From Bacteroidales bacterium (GTDB lineage: Bacteria > Bacteroidota > Bacteroidia > Bacteroidales > P3), in contig JAKSMQ010000025.1 of the NCBI GenBank assembly GCA_024400565.1, forward strand, positions 1 to 33,552: a stretch of 33,552 nucleotides of DNA, given 5' to 3'. The position numbers and the translations under genes are program-made. The notes beneath the pieces are model-generated. The model did no database searches. It was not told the DNA's origin and saw nothing but the letters and a program-made list of their open reading frames with translations. The stretch's first letter is position 1. Each line of letters starts with the position of its first letter. Shown one piece after another: positions 16,426 through 26,291 of this stretch.

Positions 16426-19400
16426 TTATTTCTTAACGATCTTCTTTACCTGAGCGCCTGAGCGAAGCATGTAGATACCTTTGGACAGGGAGTTGAGGTT
16501 GAGTGTGATGCTGTGGCTGGTTGCTTTCTCTTTCAAGACACAGCGACCTGTCATGTCATAAAGAATAACATCGTCCGAGTTGATGTTGCTAATAGTAATA
16601 GTACCAGATGTTGGGTTAGGATATACCGACATGGTTTTCTGCTCAACACCATTAATTCCAATTGTACCTTCTACGTTGATAGTGATTGAAGCAGAAGAAG
16701 AACAACTGCCGTTGTAACCTGTTACAGAGTAGGTGGTGGTTTCGGTCGGATATTGGCGAATCTGAGCTGTAGTCTCTCCAGTATTCCATTCGTATCTGTT
16801 GGCGCCAGAAGCTGTAAGAAGCACATTCTGTCCTGCAGCAATGGTTGTATGATTAGCTTCAATGGTTATTTCAGGAACAGCAACAATAGTCAGCAATACC
16901 TGATGGATACGTGTTGCAGTAGTGTCGGAAAGATAGTAGTTTCCTGCTGTCATTCCGGTGGTATTTACTTGGTGAGAGAGGAGGTTGTAGAGTTCTCCCT
17001 GGCAAATAGTATCGAGAGCATAGGTTCTTTGGATGCCTGCGAGGGGGAAAGTGATGTTGTCTACCCAAGCGCAGTCGCTGCCTCTGCTCATACTATAGTC
17101 TTTCTCATAAGAGAATTTGAAGGTGTGGGTGCCAGCAGGGATGAAATAGGAAACGCGAGTCCACTCATTATCCTGACCTGAAGCCTCAAGAGTAGATCTT
17201 CCATCAATATAGAAGATGAACTTGTCGTAGCCGCTTTCGCTACTTACGTTGTAGTAGAAAGAGATTGAGTCGTCAATGGTCGAATTCCACTGGATTGAAA
17301 GTTCGCTGGTCGAGTTGTTTCCTTGGCCGTTAGAATAGGTCTTGGATTTTGCGCAATAGGTTCCGCCAAAGGTGCCGTTGGTAGTAATCTCCCATGGGTT
17401 CTCGTTCTGCTGCCATGCAAAACTGGAGAAGTCAGCGGTCTCAAAAGTCTCCATAGCACCATGACCAAGCACGAGTTTTACTTCTTCAACTATGCGTGAA
17501 CCATTGTTCTCGATTACCTGATAGAGAGGAATCTCACAGTTGTTGGGCAGATTTTCTCCCAAAGAGAGGGTGTGGTTGATAGTTGTTGATGCGTTGGCGT
17601 TGATTGCATCGAGCTGGACGGGCTGGCTTGTAACATTGACAGCAACCTCGGGAGAAACCAGCGTGACTGTAGAAGCAGCAAATGTTGCATGGCCTTGGTT
17701 CTTCTCAGTAATGGTAAGTGTTACGGTATTGTTAGCCTCGAGTGTGCCCTGGATAGTCTGGTTTACTTTGCTGATAGCAGGAGCATTGATGGTAAAAGTA
17801 TAGTAACGTGAGCATTTCTGGTCGGTATGATTACCCCAGCGGGCTATCAGCTGGATGGTAGTGGTGGTCTGGTCTGCTACGTTGTTCAGCACCTGGGCCG
17901 AGATAAGACCCGATGCGGTTATTGAATCGTTAGCCTGAACGTTGGCAGTAGTAATCTGACCAGGTGTGGTCAGGAAAAGATGATTGCCGTTAACGATAGC
18001 CTCGATTGAGAGGGTAGAAGTGGCTTCAGTACCCACGTTCTTGAGGTCTACGTCAAAAGTAACATTCTGACCTGCAACAAGAGTTCCGTTGCTGGCAACA
18101 CGAATTGCCTTGGGCATAACGTAAGGTCCGTCGGTAACGGTAACGTCAATAGGAATGAAGCGTGGAACGCGGTTTTGAGCTGTTACAGCAAGTTCGTATG
18201 TTCCGGGTGCTGCAATAGGATCAAAATGAATGGTTGCGCTTCCCTGTGCGTCTGCATAAGCAGCACCTAGTAATGTTCCTTGTCCGTCGGTAAGTGCACA
18301 ATAGGCGCTAGGTGTAGTGGTTAAGTTAAGAGTGTTGGCACCAACAAGAAGAACGGTTTCTGCCTCAACATTGAGTTGACTGGGTTGGCTCAGCCAGGGC
18401 ATGATGGATGGGTCACCCATAATGTGGTAAACCTCCCAGTAGTAGTTCTTGAGAGAGGATGTTGATGCCTGAACAGCCATGTTGCCGGCCATCATAATAG
18501 AGCCAGCAGAGGTGTACCATTCGCTGGGATTCTCACCGTGAGTATGGAACAGGCGGTCGTACATACCCAAGTTTTGTGGGTCGTAGCTGGGGTCGCAGGT
18601 GTTGCTGACATTCTGTCTTAGACCAACCGACCAGTAGAAGTCCTCGCTCCAATAGGTGTAGTCGCTGCCACCAAAGTAGAGTACTGCACCTGCGTGGGAT
18701 TTGCGAAGAAGTGCTTCTCCAAAGCATGTGTTCTCCTGAAAGCTATTGGTAAGACAGCAGTTTCCTATCATCACACCAAACTTATTGGTGTTGGCCATGC
18801 TGTTTACATTACTATTGGTGAAAGAGGGAATGGACCACTCGTCAACATCACCATGAGCACTATAGTTAATCCAGCCGGCACCCTGGTTGTAAAGACCTAT
18901 CAAGGTAGAGGCTGTAGAACTGGCTTGCGAACTGCCGGTTACAGTAACTCCGGTAGGCTGAAAATTGGTATTGTTCTTGAAATAGTTTACAGTAGCAAAT
19001 CCGTTGGCCTGGTTTACGTAGGTTTTGGCAATATAGTCCATAGCAGGGTCAGCATATCTGTAAGCGTAGTCGGAGGAGTAACCTTGGTCTACACCAGCAA
19101 TGAGAACGCTGCGTGTAAGGAATGATGGGTCGGGGAATGCGTAGCGCTCATACATCAGAGTCTTCTCAATCTGAGGAGTGAGCTGGTTTACATTCTGAGC
19201 AGAGAAACGTCCGTAGTAACAGTCAGGAATAATGTCACCATCAGTCCAGCTTGCATAATTAAGGTCGGTAACATGAGAAGAAGAGGAGGTGTACTGTCCG
19301 TTGAAGGCAGGAATCTGAGCTATGTCACCCACAAGAAGCAGATAGGTAGGAGCGGGGAGGACAGGAGTTGCGTTGGTATAGAAACCCTTGATGTAATTTC

Positions 19401-20232
19401 TGATAGAGGTGGTTGTGGTTCCAACTCCAGCATCGTCGGTGTAGCCGATGGTTACAATAAAGCCTTTCTTCTGTTTCCAGGCAATGAGGCTGTCGAGTTC
19501 TCCGCGGAATGAGCTGTGGGCAACTATTAGGTAATGTACAGGAGCCTGGCCTGCAAAAGAGGCCTCTTTCGTGAAAGGAATAGCGTTGATGGTTGAAATA
19601 CCTGCACCGAAAGTCTGGCTTGCATAACGGTTCTTCAGTTCATTGGTAGCGGCCATGTCTGCTCCTACAAAACGGAATGTTACATCAACACTCTTGACGA
19701 TGATAAACTGATTGGTGACAGGGTTGTATTGTACAGGGCTAAAACAGAACGAGGCCAGGTTGCGGCTGCGTGCAATACCAATCTTCTCGACAGAGATAAG
19801 GTCCTTGCCAACGAAGGCGTTGGTTGCATAGACATGATTGTTCTTGCTGAGGACGGGAGTGCTGCGGTCGCTCTTTCTGCGCGAAGGCTGGAAAGGTGCG
19901 ACAACTCCCTGACAACCTAACATTGCTCCGTCAAGAGTGTCGGCAACGATGTTGCTCAACTCAAAGGTGATTTCTGAACAAATGGGAATTTCCATCAGTT
20001 TAGTCATGGCAGGCAGGGCAGGGGAGCCAACTTCGCCTGCAACCTCAAAGCCCTTCATCGAGATTGAATAGAATGAAGAACCAAGGATGTCGACAGACTC
20101 AAACTTGGGTTGGTTGGATTCAAGGTGAACAGCTACCATTGAGGCATCGCTGCGTTTCACCTCATAGTTCTGTGCCATGGCTGACACGACAAGCATGCAG
20201 TAGACGACTGCTAAGCTCAATATCTTTTTCAT
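16426..20232 (-). CDS. gingipain-like C25 cysteine peptidase with T9SS sorting domain
   Basis: This 1268-residue protein has a signal peptide (1-20), a propeptide-like region (about 21-230), then a C25 catalytic domain (about 231-590) beginning HYLIVAHSSF with YLLLVGD strands. The catalytic His is His460 in NYSAHGD and the nucleophile is Cys492 or Cys493 in GNCCLTNSF, a His to Cys spacing of 32-33, as in gingipains. Ig-like and CARDB-like beta domains follow (about 600-920), then a cleaved-adhesin/MAM-like jelly roll (about 930-1060), a further Ig-like domain and a type A T9SS C-terminal domain (SVYPNPTSG, GIYMLR, KKIVKK). It should cross the outer membrane by T9SS and act at the surface or outside. 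Cleavage specificity cannot be read from the sequence. Confidence 0.9.
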   Translation of the reverse strand: MKKILSLAVVYCMLVVSAMAQNYEVKRSDASMVAVHLESNQPKFESVDILGSSFYSISMKGFEVAGEVGSPALPAMTKLMEIPICSEITFELSNIVADTLDGAMLGCQGVVAPFQPSRRKSDRSTPVLSKNNHVYATNAFVGKDLISVEKIGIARSRNLASFCFSPVQYNPVTNQFIIVKSVDVTFRFVGADMAATNELKNRYASQTFGAGISTINAIPFTKEASFAGQAPVHYLIVAHSSFRGELDSLIAWKQKKGFIVTIGYTDDAGVGTTTTSIRNYIKGFYTNATPVLPAPTYLLLVGDIAQIPAFNGQYTSSSSHVTDLNYASWTDGDIIPDCYYGRFSAQNVNQLTPQIEKTLMYERYAFPDPSFLTRSVLIAGVDQGYSSDYAYRYADPAMDYIAKTYVNQANGFATVNYFKNNTNFQPTGVTVTGSSQASSTASTLIGLYNQGAGWINYSAHGDVDEWSIPSFTNSNVNSMANTNKFGVMIGNCCLTNSFQENTCFGEALLRKSHAGAVLYFGGSDYTYWSEDFYWSVGLRQNVSNTCDPSYDPQNLGMYDRLFHTHGENPSEWYTSAGSIMMAGNMAVQASTSSLKNYYWEVYHIMGDPSIMPWLSQPSQLNVEAETVLLVGANTLNLTTTPSAYCALTDGQGTLLGAAYADAQGSATIHFDPIAAPGTYELAVTAQNRVPRFIPIDVTVTDGPYVMPKAIRVASNGTLVAGQNVTFDVDLKNVGTEATSTLSIEAIVNGNHLFLTTPGQITTANVQANDSITASGLISAQVLNNVADQTTTTIQLIARWGNHTDQKCSRYYTFTINAPAISKVNQTIQGTLEANNTVTLTITEKNQGHATFAASTVTLVSPEVAVNVTSQPVQLDAINANASTTINHTLSLGENLPNNCEIPLYQVIENNGSRIVEEVKLVLGHGAMETFETADFSSFAWQQNENPWEITTNGTFGGTYCAKSKTYSNGQGNNSTSELSIQWNSTIDDSISFYYNVSSESGYDKFIFYIDGRSTLEASGQDNEWTRVSYFIPAGTHTFKFSYEKDYSMSRGSDCAWVDNITFPLAGIQRTYALDTICQGELYNLLSHQVNTTGMTAGNYYLSDTTATRIHQVLLTIVAVPEITIEANHTTIAAGQNVLLTASGANRYEWNTGETTAQIRQYPTETTTYSVTGYNGSCSSSASITINVEGTIGINGVEQKTMSVYPNPTSGTITISNINSDDVILYDMTGRCVLKEKATSHSITLNLNSLSKGIYMLRSGAQVKKIVKK

Positions 20233-20311
20233 GGTATGTTATATATTTTTCTTCTATATTATAATGTTATTTTGTATCAATTCTGCTTCATTTATTGTAA
20301 GGTGGACAGCA

Positions 20312-21016
20312 TTATCTGTTGATAATTCCGCCAAACATTCTTTCAAATTCTACAGGCACAGGGGCTTCTATAATTATCTGCTTGTGACTCACCGGGTGCT
20401 CAAACTCTACCTTGCGGGCATGGAGCGAGATGCTGCCGTCGGGGTTGCTTCTGGGCGCTCCATATTTCAGGTCTCCCTTGATGGGAAATCCTGCGTGAGA
20501 GAGTTGACAGCGTATCTGGTGGTGGCGGCCTGTGTGAAGGTCAACTTCAAAAAGTCCGTATCCGCCATCACTAATGCCCAGCAGCCGATAGTCCAGAATG
20601 GCTTGCTTGGCCTCCTTGTTGCCTGGTTTTACTACATAACTCTTGTTCTGTTTCTCGTTTCTGATGAGCCAGTTCTCCAGCGTCACGCTCTTCTGCAAAG
20701 CGTTGTCTAGGTTGTGGTCCCTAATGTCAATCTTCGAAACAGCCCAGTAAGTCTTGTGAAAATTCCGGCTCTTTACCAGCTCGTTCATTCTGCTGAGCGC
20801 CTTGCTTGTCTTAGCAAAGATGCAGACTCCGCTCACGGGGCGATCCAGACGATGAATGACTCCGCAGAATACATTGCCCGGCTTTGCATCGCGCTCTTTG
20901 ATAAAAGCCTTGATGCTCTCTGCCATACAGATGTCGCCTGTTTTGTCGCCCTGTACGATTTCTCCTGCTCTCTTGTTTACGACAATGAGGTGGTTGTCTT
21001 CGTAGAGAATGTTCAT
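20312..21016 (-). CDS. RluA-family pseudouridine synthase
   Basis: This 234-residue enzyme isomerises uridine to pseudouridine in rRNA or tRNA. The catalytic motif is HRLDRPVSG with Asp58, and the later LHTGRHHQIRCQLSHAGFPI block is typical of the family. It lacks an N-terminal S4 domain, like short RluA/TruC/RluE types, so the target base cannot be assigned. It is the last gene of the rsfS-ftsH operon, 22 nt after psd. Confidence 0.9.
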   Translation of the reverse strand: MNILYEDNHLIVVNKRAGEIVQGDKTGDICMAESIKAFIKERDAKPGNVFCGVIHRLDRPVSGVCIFAKTSKALSRMNELVKSRNFHKTYWAVSKIDIRDHNLDNALQKSVTLENWLIRNEKQNKSYVVKPGNKEAKQAILDYRLLGISDGGYGLFEVDLHTGRHHQIRCQLSHAGFPIKGDLKYGAPRSNPDGSISLHARKVEFEHPVSHKQIIIEAPVPVEFERMFGGIINR

Positions 21017-21038
21017 TTCGAGGATGAAAGAGAGGGTA

Positions 21039-21695
21039 TTATAGCTTGGCCAATGTGGAAAGTCCGTTCTTTACCTTGTCCTGCAGTTTGACAGAAAGCT
21101 CTGTTCCAAGGGGCAGGAAGAGGTCTACTCTCGAACCGAACTTGATGAATCCCAACTCTTGGTTCTGCTTCACGTCTTCGCCTTCCTTGGCATAGCAGAC
21201 TATGCGGCGGGCCATTACGCCAGCAATCTGTTTCATGAGAATCTTCTGTCCGTTACTCATCGTCAATCCGATAGAGGAATGCTCGTTGAGTACCGACGAC
21301 TTGGGGTAGGAGGCCACAAAATAGTTGCCCTTATGATACTTCACATAGTCCACGTGGCCGCTGACAGGGTAGCGGTTTACATGAACGTCTGTTCCATACA
21401 TGAACACGCTAACCTGGAGACATTCGCAGTTGAGGTATTCTTTCTCAAATACCTGCTCTATAGCACATATTGTGCCATCTGCAGGCGAAATAAGAAGCGA
21501 TTCGTCCTGCACAAAATTGCGTTTGGGAATGCGGAAGAAATAGAGCAGCAGACTCCAGAGGATGAATACAATAGCCCATAGGAGGAGAAACCAGATGTTA
21601 AGATACTGCTCAAACCAGATGATGAGAGCGGCTGCTGCCAGCAATACCAGTCCAAGCCATCCTAGCAGTCTGTGACCTTCTTTGTGAATATACAT
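21039..21695 (-). CDS. psd: phosphatidylserine decarboxylase proenzyme
   Basis: This enzyme makes phosphatidylethanolamine from phosphatidylserine at the inner membrane. The 218-residue short form is typical of Bacteroidetes. Two hydrophobic helices (about 13-29 and 33-52) precede FFRIPKR, PADG (71-74) and the MYGTDVHVNRYPVSG core. The self-cleavage site is FGSR, with Ser188 becoming the pyruvoyl group of the small chain. Gaps of 19 nt to cdsA and 22 nt to rluA mark one transcript. No pss gene lies in the window. Confidence 0.93.
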   Translation of the reverse strand: MYIHKEGHRLLGWLGLVLLAAAALIIWFEQYLNIWFLLLWAIVFILWSLLLYFFRIPKRNFVQDESLLISPADGTICAIEQVFEKEYLNCECLQVSVFMYGTDVHVNRYPVSGHVDYVKYHKGNYFVASYPKSSVLNEHSSIGLTMSNGQKILMKQIAGVMARRIVCYAKEGEDVKQNQELGFIKFGSRVDLFLPLGTELSVKLQDKVKNGLSTLAKL

Positions 21696-21714
21696 ATAGT
21701 TATTATTTCAATTA

Positions 21715-22551
21715 TTAGATGAGGATTCGTGCCAGTCCTATCATGGCAAGCATGAAGGGCGTTATCATAATTATGCTGTCAAAGCGGTCGAGAATGCCAC
21801 CGTGGCCGGGCATGATGTTGCCGCTGTCCTTGACGCCGCAGTAACGCTTGAACATCGACTCCACCAGGTCGCCGAGGGTGCCGGCAACGCTGCAGATCAG
21901 ACCGACAGCCAGCCAGTAATACCAGGCAAACTGCGTCTGCACAAGAGGACCTATGAAGACAGCAAAGAGTATGCAGCAAACCATGCCTCCCAGAGTGCCT
22001 TCCCAGGTCTTGTTGGGCGAGTGGCGGGGCCAGAACTTGTGCTTGCCGAAAGCCATTCCGGTGAGATAAGCGAACGTGTCGTTTACCCAGGTGCAGAAGA
22101 ACACCATCAGCAGCAGACCCAGCGAGAAGTTGCCTATCAGCTGTATGGTAGTCAGCGGAAGCACAATCCAGATCAGGGGCAGCAGGTTGAATCCTGTGGT
22201 GGCAAATGGTTGTTCGTCCTTGTTCCATAGTTGAGCCAGGGGAATGATAGCCCAGATGGCAGGTATGATGCCTATAATGGCGTCCATGTGGTCGCTAAAA
22301 CAGCAGAACGAGAAGGCTGCATAGGTCATTAGTGCTACCAGCATGCCGAGACGCTTGTTGACCTTTAGCCCCTTGAACTCCAGACAAAGATAGTATTCCC
22401 AGATTCCAATCATGGCCATGGTGAGGAAGAAAAGCGAAAAGATTGCATAGCCCAACATCCGCTGATGAAACCAGGGTGTGAACCCAATAACAAAGATGAC
22501 CAGGACTACATAGACAAAACCGCTGGCGGCACGTATGAGCAGTTTCTTCAT
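21715..22551 (-). CDS. cdsA: phosphatidate cytidylyltransferase (CDP-diacylglycerol synthase)
   Basis: This integral membrane enzyme makes CDP-diacylglycerol, the precursor of phosphatidylserine. Its 278 residues hold about seven to eight membrane helices. The C-terminal signature runs from GDLVESMFKRYCGVKDSG to PGHGGILDRFDS, containing the metal-binding Asp residues. It lies 9 nt after the LUD-domain gene and 19 nt before psd, so two steps of phosphatidylethanolamine synthesis are adjacent. Confidence 0.96.
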   Translation of the reverse strand: MKKLLIRAASGFVYVVLVIFVIGFTPWFHQRMLGYAIFSLFFLTMAMIGIWEYYLCLEFKGLKVNKRLGMLVALMTYAAFSFCCFSDHMDAIIGIIPAIWAIIPLAQLWNKDEQPFATTGFNLLPLIWIVLPLTTIQLIGNFSLGLLLMVFFCTWVNDTFAYLTGMAFGKHKFWPRHSPNKTWEGTLGGMVCCILFAVFIGPLVQTQFAWYYWLAVGLICSVAGTLGDLVESMFKRYCGVKDSGNIMPGHGGILDRFDSIIMITPFMLAMIGLARILI

Positions 22552-22560
22552 ATTCAGTAA

Positions 22561-23178
22561 TTATTGCATGTCTTCAACAAGGATGAGCTTTATCTGTCGC
22601 TTGGCGTTGCTGGCGTTGCGCACAGGGGCCATGCAGGTAAACGAGCGGGGAATCTCCTGCCCGTCGGCCTTGAATTGAGCTACAGCTGCATCCCAATTGG
22701 GAATTATCTGTGAGGTAAATCCGATAATGAGAGTGACCTTGGGCAGTTCTGCCATTACGGTGCCGAAGCCTAGGTTGTCGGAGAGAATAGCTGCCCCGTT
22801 TTCGGCCAGCAGCGCCTCTACACGCAGCACGCCTATGGAGTAATGTTCGCCCACAATGGCATTGGTGGCGTTGGCTATTCCCACCTGGTTCAGCAGAGAA
22901 GTGATGTTGCCGCCACAGCAGCCTATGAGCGGGTTGCCCATGCTGTTGCTCAGTTGGGTCAGGGCGTTGGTCAGCTCGTCGATGTTAGAGCAGTATTCCA
23001 TAGCTCCTCCCTGGCCGATGTATTGCTTGCAAAAGGCAATGGTGCTGTTCTCTGCCGATTGTTGCGCCTCGTCCTTTTCGACTATGGCCCCTTTTGAGGC
23101 TACCTCGTTTCTTATCTTGAGGGCTTCGCGCAGATTCTTGATGACGGTCTCTCTTGCTTTCTGTTCGCGGGAATTCAT
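22561..23178 (-). CDS. LUD-domain protein (LutC/YkgG family)
   Basis: This 205-residue protein is mostly a LUD domain. It shows the N-terminal helical region with a Glu/Lys-rich segment, the GNITSLLNQVGIANATNA segment, and VEALLAENGAAILSDN with the SAENGTI-like turn of the family, then LIIGFTSQIIPN. In other bacteria LutC acts with LutA and LutB in L-lactate oxidation, but no lutAB lies here. The position between ftsH and cdsA recurs in Bacteroidales. The function in this context is unknown. Confidence 0.8.
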   Translation of the reverse strand: MNSREQKARETVIKNLREALKIRNEVASKGAIVEKDEAQQSAENSTIAFCKQYIGQGGAMEYCSNIDELTNALTQLSNSMGNPLIGCCGGNITSLLNQVGIANATNAIVGEHYSIGVLRVEALLAENGAAILSDNLGFGTVMAELPKVTLIIGFTSQIIPNWDAAVAQFKADGQEIPRSFTCMAPVRNASNAKRQIKLILVEDMQ

Positions 23179-23227
23179 AGGTTCTCTCTTTGCGTACGGA
23201 TTTTATGGTTGGGAAACAGGTTTGTGA

Positions 23228-25420
23228 TTATTCTGTCTCCTTGGGTGTGGTTTCTGATTCTGTAGCAGCCTTTTCGGCAGTCTCGGCAGTTTCTGCTACT
23301 GCTTCAGCTACTTCGAATTCAGTCTCTTCAGTCTTGCCTTCAGCCTCAGCCTGCTTCTTCTCTTCGAGGGCTTTCTTTTCCTCGTCCCAGGGGCGGGGAC
23401 CAAAGATGTTCTCTACGTCTTCCTTGAAGATTACCTCGCGGTCGTAGAGGATGTCGGCCAGCTGCTCAATCTTGGCACGGTTGTCAATGATAATCTGTTT
23501 GGCGCGGGCGTAGGCCTCTTCAACTATGCTTCTCACCTCGTTGTCGATGGTCTCGGCAGTCTTCTCGCTAAAGGGCTTGGTGAAGTTCCAGTCGGCCTGG
23601 CCGGTAGAGTCGTAGTAGGAGATGTTGCCCACCTTCTCGCTCATACCATAGTAGATAACCATGCTCTGAGCCATCTTGGTGGCACGCTCCATGTCGTTGA
23701 GGGCACCTGTGTCTATTGTGTTGAAGAACACCTCTTCGGCAGCTCTTCCCGCCATGAGGGTACAGATGCTGTCGAGCATCTTTTCGCGGGTGTTGAGGGC
23801 GCGCTCCTCGGGCAGATACCAGGTGGCACCAAGTGCTCTTCCACGAGGCACGATGGTCACCTTGACCAGCGGGTCGCCCCATCGGAGCAGCCAGTTCACC
23901 ACTGCATGACCGACTTCGTGGATCGAGGTCATCTTCTTCTCTTCGTCGGAGATTACCTTGCTGCGCTTCTCAAGACCCATGATGATGCGGTCTATGGCGT
24001 CGAGGAAATCCTGCTTCTCTATGGCTTCCTTGGCCTTGCGGGCAGCCACGAGGGCTGCCTCGTTGCATACGTTGGCAATGTCAGCACCCGAGAATCCTGC
24101 AGTCTGCTTGGCGAGGAATTCGTTGTCGATGTCGTTGCCAAGCTTGAGCTTCTTCATGTGAACGCCGAAGATGGCCTTGCGCTCGTCAAGGTCGGGCAGT
24201 TCTACGTAGATCTGACGGTCAAAGCGTCCTGCACGCAACAGGGCCTTGTCGAGCACATCGGCACGGTTGGTGGCAGCCAGCACGATGACGCCGGTGTTGC
24301 CTGCAAAGCCGTCCATCTCGGTGAGTAACTGGTTGAGGGTATTCTCTCGTTCGTCGTTGGCGTTGCTCAGACCGCTGCGTCCGCGGGCACGTCCCACGGC
24401 GTCAATCTCGTCAATAAACACGATGCAGGGAGCCTTCTTCTTGGCTTCTTCAAAGAGGTCACGTACACGGCTTGCACCCACACCTACAAACATCTCTACA
24501 AAGTCCGAACCGCTCATCGAGAAGAAAGGCACGTTGGCCTCGCCGGCAACAGCCTTAGCCAGAAGGGTCTTACCCGTGCCCGGAGGGCCTACCAGCAGTA
24601 CGCCTTTGGGAATCTTGCCGCCCAGGTCAGTATAGCGTTTGGGATTTTTCAGGAAGTCTACCACTTCCATCACCTCTTCTTTGGCTCCTGCCAGTCCGGC
24701 AACGTCCTTGAAGGTGATATTGGTAGGCGATTTTCCGTCGTAGAGCTTGGCTTTGCTCTTGCCCACGCTGAATATTCCGCCGTTGCCACCGCCCATCTGA
24801 CGGCTGGTCATGCGGCTCATCACAATGAAAATGATGATGATAAAAATGAAGGGACCAAACACAAAGAAGAACTCTCTCAGGTGATTGGTGCGTTTTTCGG
24901 GCACGAGGTTAATCTTTACATTTTTGCGCATTTCTGCAATCTGCAGGGGAGTCAGCCCTGCGTGAGTGCTGTCGGCAGCATAGGCCATAGTGTCGCGCAT
25001 CAGAAGCTGTTCTTCTACCGAGGCTATCTCCTTCTCGAAGCTCTCAAAGGTAACGAACTTGTATTCGTAGAATCTGGGTGTAGCGCTCTTTGTAATCATG
25101 TCCTTATAGGCCGTGTCCTGGTGGAGGACATCACTCTTGATGTGGATTTCGGCCCATTCCTGGTTCACCACCACAATCTTCTCCTGATGCTGCTTCAGCA
25201 GTATTGGCTCCAGCTCTGTCCAGGTAATCTCCTTCGAGGGGCCCATCGAGTCTGAGCTGAACCAGATGACACCCAGCACCACGAGAATGCCTAGGTAGAT
25301 CATCGTCATCACGTTCATCTTCTTGGGTTTGCCTCCTTTGTTCTTACCGGAGAAGGGGTTTTTGAGATTCGGATTTTTAGGTTTTTCCGACGACTGGTTG
25401 TTTCTGTTTTCTTCGCTCAT
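23228..25420 (-). CDS. ftsH: ATP-dependent zinc metalloprotease FtsH
   Basis: This membrane-bound AAA+ protease degrades unneeded membrane and regulatory proteins. It has 730 residues, long for the family. TM1 is at about 40-54, a periplasmic domain of about 130 residues follows, and TM2 is at about 184-202. Walker A is GPPGTGKT (278-285), Walker B IVFIDE (334-339), and the second region of homology follows (about 387-403). The zinc site HEVGH (501-505) has Val where Ala is usual, but the metal ligands are kept. An unusually acidic, Ala/Glu/Thr-rich tail (about 690-730) follows the protease domain. It starts 28 nt after rsfS. Confidence 0.98.
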   Translation of the reverse strand: MSEENRNNQSSEKPKNPNLKNPFSGKNKGGKPKKMNVMTMIYLGILVVLGVIWFSSDSMGPSKEITWTELEPILLKQHQEKIVVVNQEWAEIHIKSDVLHQDTAYKDMITKSATPRFYEYKFVTFESFEKEIASVEEQLLMRDTMAYAADSTHAGLTPLQIAEMRKNVKINLVPEKRTNHLREFFFVFGPFIFIIIIFIVMSRMTSRQMGGGNGGIFSVGKSKAKLYDGKSPTNITFKDVAGLAGAKEEVMEVVDFLKNPKRYTDLGGKIPKGVLLVGPPGTGKTLLAKAVAGEANVPFFSMSGSDFVEMFVGVGASRVRDLFEEAKKKAPCIVFIDEIDAVGRARGRSGLSNANDERENTLNQLLTEMDGFAGNTGVIVLAATNRADVLDKALLRAGRFDRQIYVELPDLDERKAIFGVHMKKLKLGNDIDNEFLAKQTAGFSGADIANVCNEAALVAARKAKEAIEKQDFLDAIDRIIMGLEKRSKVISDEEKKMTSIHEVGHAVVNWLLRWGDPLVKVTIVPRGRALGATWYLPEERALNTREKMLDSICTLMAGRAAEEVFFNTIDTGALNDMERATKMAQSMVIYYGMSEKVGNISYYDSTGQADWNFTKPFSEKTAETIDNEVRSIVEEAYARAKQIIIDNRAKIEQLADILYDREVIFKEDVENIFGPRPWDEEKKALEEKKQAEAEGKTEETEFEVAEAVAETAETAEKAATESETTPKETE

Positions 25421-25448
25421 TTAGAGTATGTTTGAGTTGATTTAGATG

Positions 25449-25817
25449 CTAGAGTTTCAGTTCTTTGGCGTCAGCCCATAGCTCTTCAAGGCGGAAAAAG
25501 TCGCGCTTCTCCTTCTGGAAGATGTGAACCACCACGTCAAAGTAGTCCATCAGAATCCATTCTGCGTTGTCGTAGCCTTCCACCTTGTTGGGGTTCTGTC
25601 CGGTGGCTTTCTTCACCACCTCATGGATTCCGTCGCAGATGGCACTCACATGCGAAGGTACGTTGCCGCTGCATATTACGAAGAAGTTGGCTGGAGCCGA
25701 CTGGAGCTCTCTGAGGTCGAGAACTACAATATCCAGACCTTTTTTGTTGTCCATTCCTTGTGCTGCCAGACGGGCAAGCACTTCACTTTCAGTAAGGTTA
25801 TTTAATTTCTTTGCCAT
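25449..25817 (-). CDS. rsfS: ribosomal silencing factor RsfS
   Basis: This 122-residue RsfS/YbeB/Iojap protein binds uL14 of the large ribosomal subunit and blocks subunit joining when nutrients are scarce. Visible landmarks are the KKGLDIVVLDLRE start of the core sheet, ICSGNVPSHVSAI, the GYDNAEWILMDYFDVVVHIF block and the closing RDFFRLEELWADAKEL. It is the first gene of the rsfS-ftsH-LUD-cdsA-psd-rluA unit, with a promoter element about 25 nt upstream. Confidence 0.96.
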   Translation of the reverse strand: MAKKLNNLTESEVLARLAAQGMDNKKGLDIVVLDLRELQSAPANFFVICSGNVPSHVSAICDGIHEVVKKATGQNPNKVEGYDNAEWILMDYFDVVVHIFQKEKRDFFRLEELWADAKELKL

Positions 25818-25840
25818 TAGGTTCTATACTATCAAAAGTG

Positions 25841-25848
25841 CAAATATA
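25841..25848 (-). promoter_or_regulatory. -7 element of the rsfS-ftsH operon
   Basis: The minus strand reads TATATTTG followed by C, 24 nt upstream of the rsfS ATG, implying a very short leader. No -33 TTTG is clear. Confidence 0.55.
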
Positions 25849-25889
25849 CGATTTTTGTTAAGATAATTCGCTTTATTATAAAAAATAAT

Positions 25890-25921
25890 TGCTATTTGTT
25901 GTTAAAAGCCTACAAATAGCA
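25890..25921. repeat. perfect 10-bp inverted repeat
   Basis: TGCTATTTGT (25890-25899) and ACAAATAGCA (25912-25921) form a stem with a 12-nt loop. It lies just upstream of the rsfS promoter region. A smaller CATGCC/GGCATG stem follows at 25952-25973. Either may be an operator or a terminator of an unmarked transcript. Confidence 0.5.
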
Positions 25922-26010
25922 TTGGCCTTCCACTCTTAATGTATCAACAACCATGCCACGCCGTTCAGGCATGACAAAATGGCAGAAAGTGTGCCATGTC
26001 AGCGTTTCTG

Positions 26011-26216
26011 TTTTGTAGAGACATTGTAGAGACGATATAGTGATTTTGTAGAGATATTGTAGAGACGATTTAGAGACGATATAGTCTTTTTGTAGTAAAG
26101 TAATAGTGAATCTGTAGTCTAATATTAGTCACTTTGTAGTCCAAACGGCCCTTTTTGTAGTGTTTTTGTAGTCAAAATCACTAGGTTTTGTAGTCTTTTG
26201 TAGTCTTTTGAGTAGT
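26011..26216. repeat. cluster of degenerate TTTTGTAG(T/A) repeats
   Basis: About a dozen short units sit in 206 bp. The left half has TTTTGTAGAGA and ATTGTAGAGACGATATAG. The right half has TTTTTGTAGT and finally TTTTGTAGTC repeated head to tail. Spacing is irregular, so it is not CRISPR and not a simple tandem array. There is no open frame. It forms the left edge of the accessory block. Confidence 0.8.
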
Positions 26217-26229
26217 TCTCTCCAGATTA

Positions 26230-26291
26230 CAATGGTTTGTTAGAAAATGATTGATAATTAGGTGGCTAGAGTCGCGATATTTAAGAATTCT
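26230..26291 (+). repeat. 62-bp direct repeat, left copy
   Basis: This copy matches 32594-32655 at 50 of 62 positions without gaps, in the same orientation. The two copies bracket the accessory block (about 6.4 kb from start to start). The centre GTGGC-TAGA-GTCGC can still pair through two wobble pairs where the right copy has a perfect GCGGC/GCCGC stem. Confidence 0.8.

Noticed and set aside
26011-26216. CRISPR array
   Set aside because: Units are short, of uneven spacing and degenerate. There are no regular spacers and no cas genes.
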